Below, piece after piece: positions 60,801 through 64,000 of a DNA stretch of 64,000 nucleotides. The notes below the pieces were generated by a model. The model had not been told where the DNA came from, did no database searches, and saw nothing but the letters and a program-made list of their open reading frames with translations. Origin of the DNA: Dendrobium chrysotoxum (lineage: Eukaryota > Streptophyta > Magnoliopsida > Asparagales > Orchidaceae); assembly GCA_019925795.1 (NCBI GenBank), contig CM034300.1, positions 51,876,873-51,940,872 of the forward strand. The letters are read 5' to 3'. The translations under genes and the position numbers were made by a program. Position 1 is the first letter of the stretch, and each line of letters opens with the position of its first letter.

Positions 60801-63800
60801 CCCCGCACCATTTTTGTTCATGCATTTAATTTGAGTTTAAAATTTTATGGGTTTTGGTTAACCGGATCGCGTAAATGAGCCAAGAAACCCGTTCTAGGGC
60901 TCAGGTTACGCAGGTCTAATCTGCACGAAATCTAGGCCGTTGATTCCTTAATCAACGGCCTAGATTTGGTTGCTCCGTGGCTACGTTCAACCGTGGATAC
61001 GATCCTACGGTGGAAAACTTCATCCAACGACATCTGGACCCTTGATCCAGAATTGCGGGAGTGATGTTCGCTGTCTGATCTCACTTAACCGAGATCAAAT
61101 GACGGATTTGATCTTCATCGTTGGATCAAACCCTCGCTGGATCGGATGGTTCGCGGGGAATGCTGACTCGGATAAGTAAAAGTGTGTGGGACCCACGCGG
61201 TTTTATAATCGGCGTGCAATGATTGGTGGCTGCGCCAATCATTGCTAATGATTGGGCGCCGCCGCCGCGGTTTACAGTGCCCAGTCATGGGTTGACACGT
61301 GGCATTCCCGCCGCCAAATTGATTAAAAATGATTTAAAATTTATTTTTAAATCATTTTTTAATTAATAAAATCATAAAAAAAATAATATATTAATTTTAA
61401 ATATATATATATATATATATTATCAAATTATTTTAAATTTAATTATTTAATATTTAATTTATTATTATTTTAAAATATTAATATTTATTTTAAAGATATT
61501 AAATATTAATATTTAATTAAATTAAAACTTTTTTTTAATAACTTAACAGAAATTTTAAGTATTATTTAAATTATAATATAAAATTTAAATTCTTTTAAAA
61601 TTAAAAGATAATTTTAAATATTTAATGTTAATTAATATTTTAACTAAATATTTAAGTAATTAATTAAGATTTAATTAAATAAATGTTAAATTATTATTTT
61701 TTAAAATTTAATATTAATTTTAAAAATATTTTACAATTCAAATAAGATTTAATTAAAGTATTTAATATTACTTAAATGACTTATAATATTTTAATGCTTA
61801 AATAATGAATTAATATTTATTAATTGAATGTTTAAACATTTTTTTATATATTTAATAATTGAGTAATTATTATAAATTATTCTAATTTTGAAATTAAATT
61901 AATTTAAATTATATTCTATATTTTGATCAATTAAATATTTGATTATTAATTAATATTTAATTAATATTAAATAACGTAAGTACTTTTGAAAATATATATA
62001 TATATATATATTTAAATAATTTTAAAATTTTAGAAAACAGCTAAGATTTAAATTAACTGGATTTAAAATTATTTTAATCATTAATTAATTTTAAATTAAT
62101 TAAAAACTCCTTTTAAATGATTTAAACTTTAAAAATTCATAATAAAATCATTTTAAATCAGAAAAATTAGTATAATATATCAAAATTTTCAGAAAATTGA
62201 GTACTTTAACTTGAGACTAATTTCAGAGATCAATACTTGATCTATTTTAAATAATATTAATCATTTAATTATTTTGATATTTAATTAATATTTAATTTAA
62301 TATTATATTAAACATTTTGAAAATTAAAACTTTATTTTCAAATAATCTTTGTTAACTAGTAGATCTCTCATTTAGATATTGAATTTACTTTAATTATATC
62401 TTTAAGTATTTTAAATTTAAAACTTATATTTATATATATAGGTTTATAAATATATTAAATATTTAAAAACTATTTTTAGGATGATATATAGATACTTAAA
62501 TCTTTTAGGTTTGAGAGATCTACTTTGAAATTTTAAATATGGATTTGACATGTTTGAATAGAAATCATGTGGGGGTATTAGTGAATGATTATATTCTAAT
62601 CATTTATTAATCTCATGGTTATTTATAATTAATTAAGTATTAGTCCTTGCATGCTTAGGGTATACACACACCACTTAGTTTAAGGCTCTCTTAGACTTAG
62701 GATTGATTGTATTTATATGTGTGCATATCATGCATGTTATGTTAAGGGTTAAAAGAACTTTGATTTGAACCCATTTAAATTTAGTGTCATTAAGGACAAT
62801 AATTAAGGACTTTATTTAGAGAACTTAAATTAATTCTCATAATTAGGATTTACACCCTCTTGACTTGAAATTCAAACCATTTGAACTTAGTGACATGCTC
62901 AGCCCATATAAAATATCTCACTGAATTTTGAAATCATTAAGCATCTTAATTAATTTAATCAAACTTAAACCTTAATTAAGCCTTTAAGCCTTCCAAAAAT
63001 TCTAATAAATCAAGATTAAATCCAAAAATTACACATAATACCTTAAAATGACCATAATTGAACTCATAATCAATGAAAAATAAATGCCCCTTGACTGGAC
63101 TTCAAAATTAAGTTTAATTTAAGTTTAATTGAAATTCAATATTTAATTAATTTAATTAATTAAAAATAATTAAAAATTCCAAAAATTTCTCAAACACTTA
63201 GAGATCACTCCTTAGGTCATTCCTGACCTTTGGAGTTGATTTCAAGGAGTTTGGAGGTCATTTGGATCCAAATCACAAAAAGGGTCTCTAATTAAACAAT
63301 TTTAAAAAAAATTCAATAAATACACAAAACTTCAAAAATTCATAACTAATTCAAATGAACTCCAAATTGAGAAAAATCAAAGGCATTCAACTCATCTTAA
63401 GATCTAATATTTATTAAAAATATTAAGTTTCCAGAAATCAATCAAATTTTAAAAAGTCAACTTTTGGTCAAATTTAGTTCAAATTCAAGTAAAACTTCAA
63501 ACCTTCATAATAAAATCTAGAAAAATCCAATCTCAGGGTACTTACTGTCTAACTGATCGTATTAAGGTCTAGTATTTTAATAAAATATTAAATTTCTAGA
63601 AAACCCTTTGAATCAAAAGGTCAACTTTTGACCCTTGAATTAAATTATTAAAATAATCCAAAAATTTCAAAATTCAATAAATCATTCAAAATTCCAGAAA
63701 ACACCAAATCAACATTAAAACCAGAAATCAATCAATTTTAATTAAAAATTAATCAACCTTCAAACACTAATCAAACTTAAAGCACTTAATTATACCGGGT

Positions 63801-64000
63801 GTCACTGGGTAACCCAGGCCTACGAGGCTATTAAATTAGCCCCAAGGAAGGTGAAATAAACTTCACGGCCTCGGTGTGAAACAAAGGTGGTATCCAACAA
63901 ACTATTAAAATCAAGTTTAAAATTAATTTCAAGTCATTAATATTTAAATTCAAATTAAAATTCCCTTAAGTCTTCCAACCAACCAGAATTTTAAGCAACT
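57846..64000 (+). repeat. 3' LTR of G, running off the window
   Basis: Matches 26382-28830 joined to 38670-42438, about 3% different in the stretches I compared. It is uninterrupted where B sits in the other copy (aattcatctcaaccc, 60219-60234). It lacks about 66 bases present at 28590-28655. It retains two intact CACGTG words (60351, 61295) that are mutated in the 5' LTR. The window ends about 6.15 kb into it. Confidence 0.95.

Larger units (their letters stand above)
26382..64000 (+). mobile_element. Tat-lineage Ty3/gypsy element G (5' end to within 3' LTR)
   Basis: Two direct copies of a long LTR begin TGTTGACCTCATTTTTGTAT at 26382 and 57846. Between them lie primer site (44935), gag-protease, reverse transcriptase, RNase H, archaeal-type RNase H and integrase, then 2.1 kb of 3' repeats. 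The element order and double RNase H define the Tat lineage. B (28831-38664) is nested in the 5' LTR. The left flank is LTR D. The right flank and duplication are outside the window. About eleven nonsense codons and a frame change make it non-autonomous. Confidence 0.9.

Overview
The window is plant nuclear DNA made almost wholly of nested retrotransposons. I see no host gene, tRNA, rRNA or CRISPR array. The evidence is: several Ty1/copia elements of the Sirevirus type (coiled-coil gag, tRNA-iMet primer site, palindrome-rich LTRs); one Ty3/gypsy element of the Tat lineage (gypsy RNase H followed by a second, archaeal-type RNase H, no chromodomain); and an RTE-like LINE fragment. Deep nesting with very long LTRs points to a large angiosperm genome. 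The species cannot be told from the sequence.

Layout, left to right. 1-5106: Sirevirus A (minus), entering from outside the window, decayed, inserted in an old Tat gag fragment (5107-6540). 6541-7400: unidentified. 7401-8634: old Tat RNase H fragment (minus). 8635-10339: Sirevirus LTR E (plus), with unmatched flanks. 10340-12310: LINE fragment (minus). 12311-14219: unidentified AT-rich DNA. 14220-24680: Sirevirus C (minus), decayed, with an extra reading frame between pol and the 3' LTR. 24681-24981: reversed Tat LTR fragment F. 24982-26381: Sirevirus LTR D (plus), cut by the next element. 26382 to beyond 64000: Tat element G (plus). Its 5' LTR (26382 to about 44930) carries the nearly complete Sirevirus B (28831-38664, minus). 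Its interior (about 44935-57845) holds the primer site, a stem-loop-rich leader, gag-protease, pol and a repeat-rich 3' region. Its 3' LTR starts at 57846 and runs off the window.

Order of events. D and F predate G because G cuts D and D cuts F. G predates B because B lies in G's LTR. The uninterrupted G 3' LTR preserves B's empty target site, with a perfect 5-bp duplication (atctc). B is nearly intact: equal 1702-bp LTRs differing at roughly 60 sites by eye, one stop in gag, one in pol. G's coding region has about eleven nonsense codons, most explained by C-to-T or G-to-A changes, as expected of methylated, silenced DNA.

The most unusual content is non-coding. G has seven long dyads in its leader and a 48-bp tandem array of hairpins whose arms change together while the loop stays fixed. 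The Sirevirus LTRs carry palindrome arrays whose core differs between copies but stays palindromic. Element C carries a second palindrome-plus-TATA block in front of its extra reading frame.
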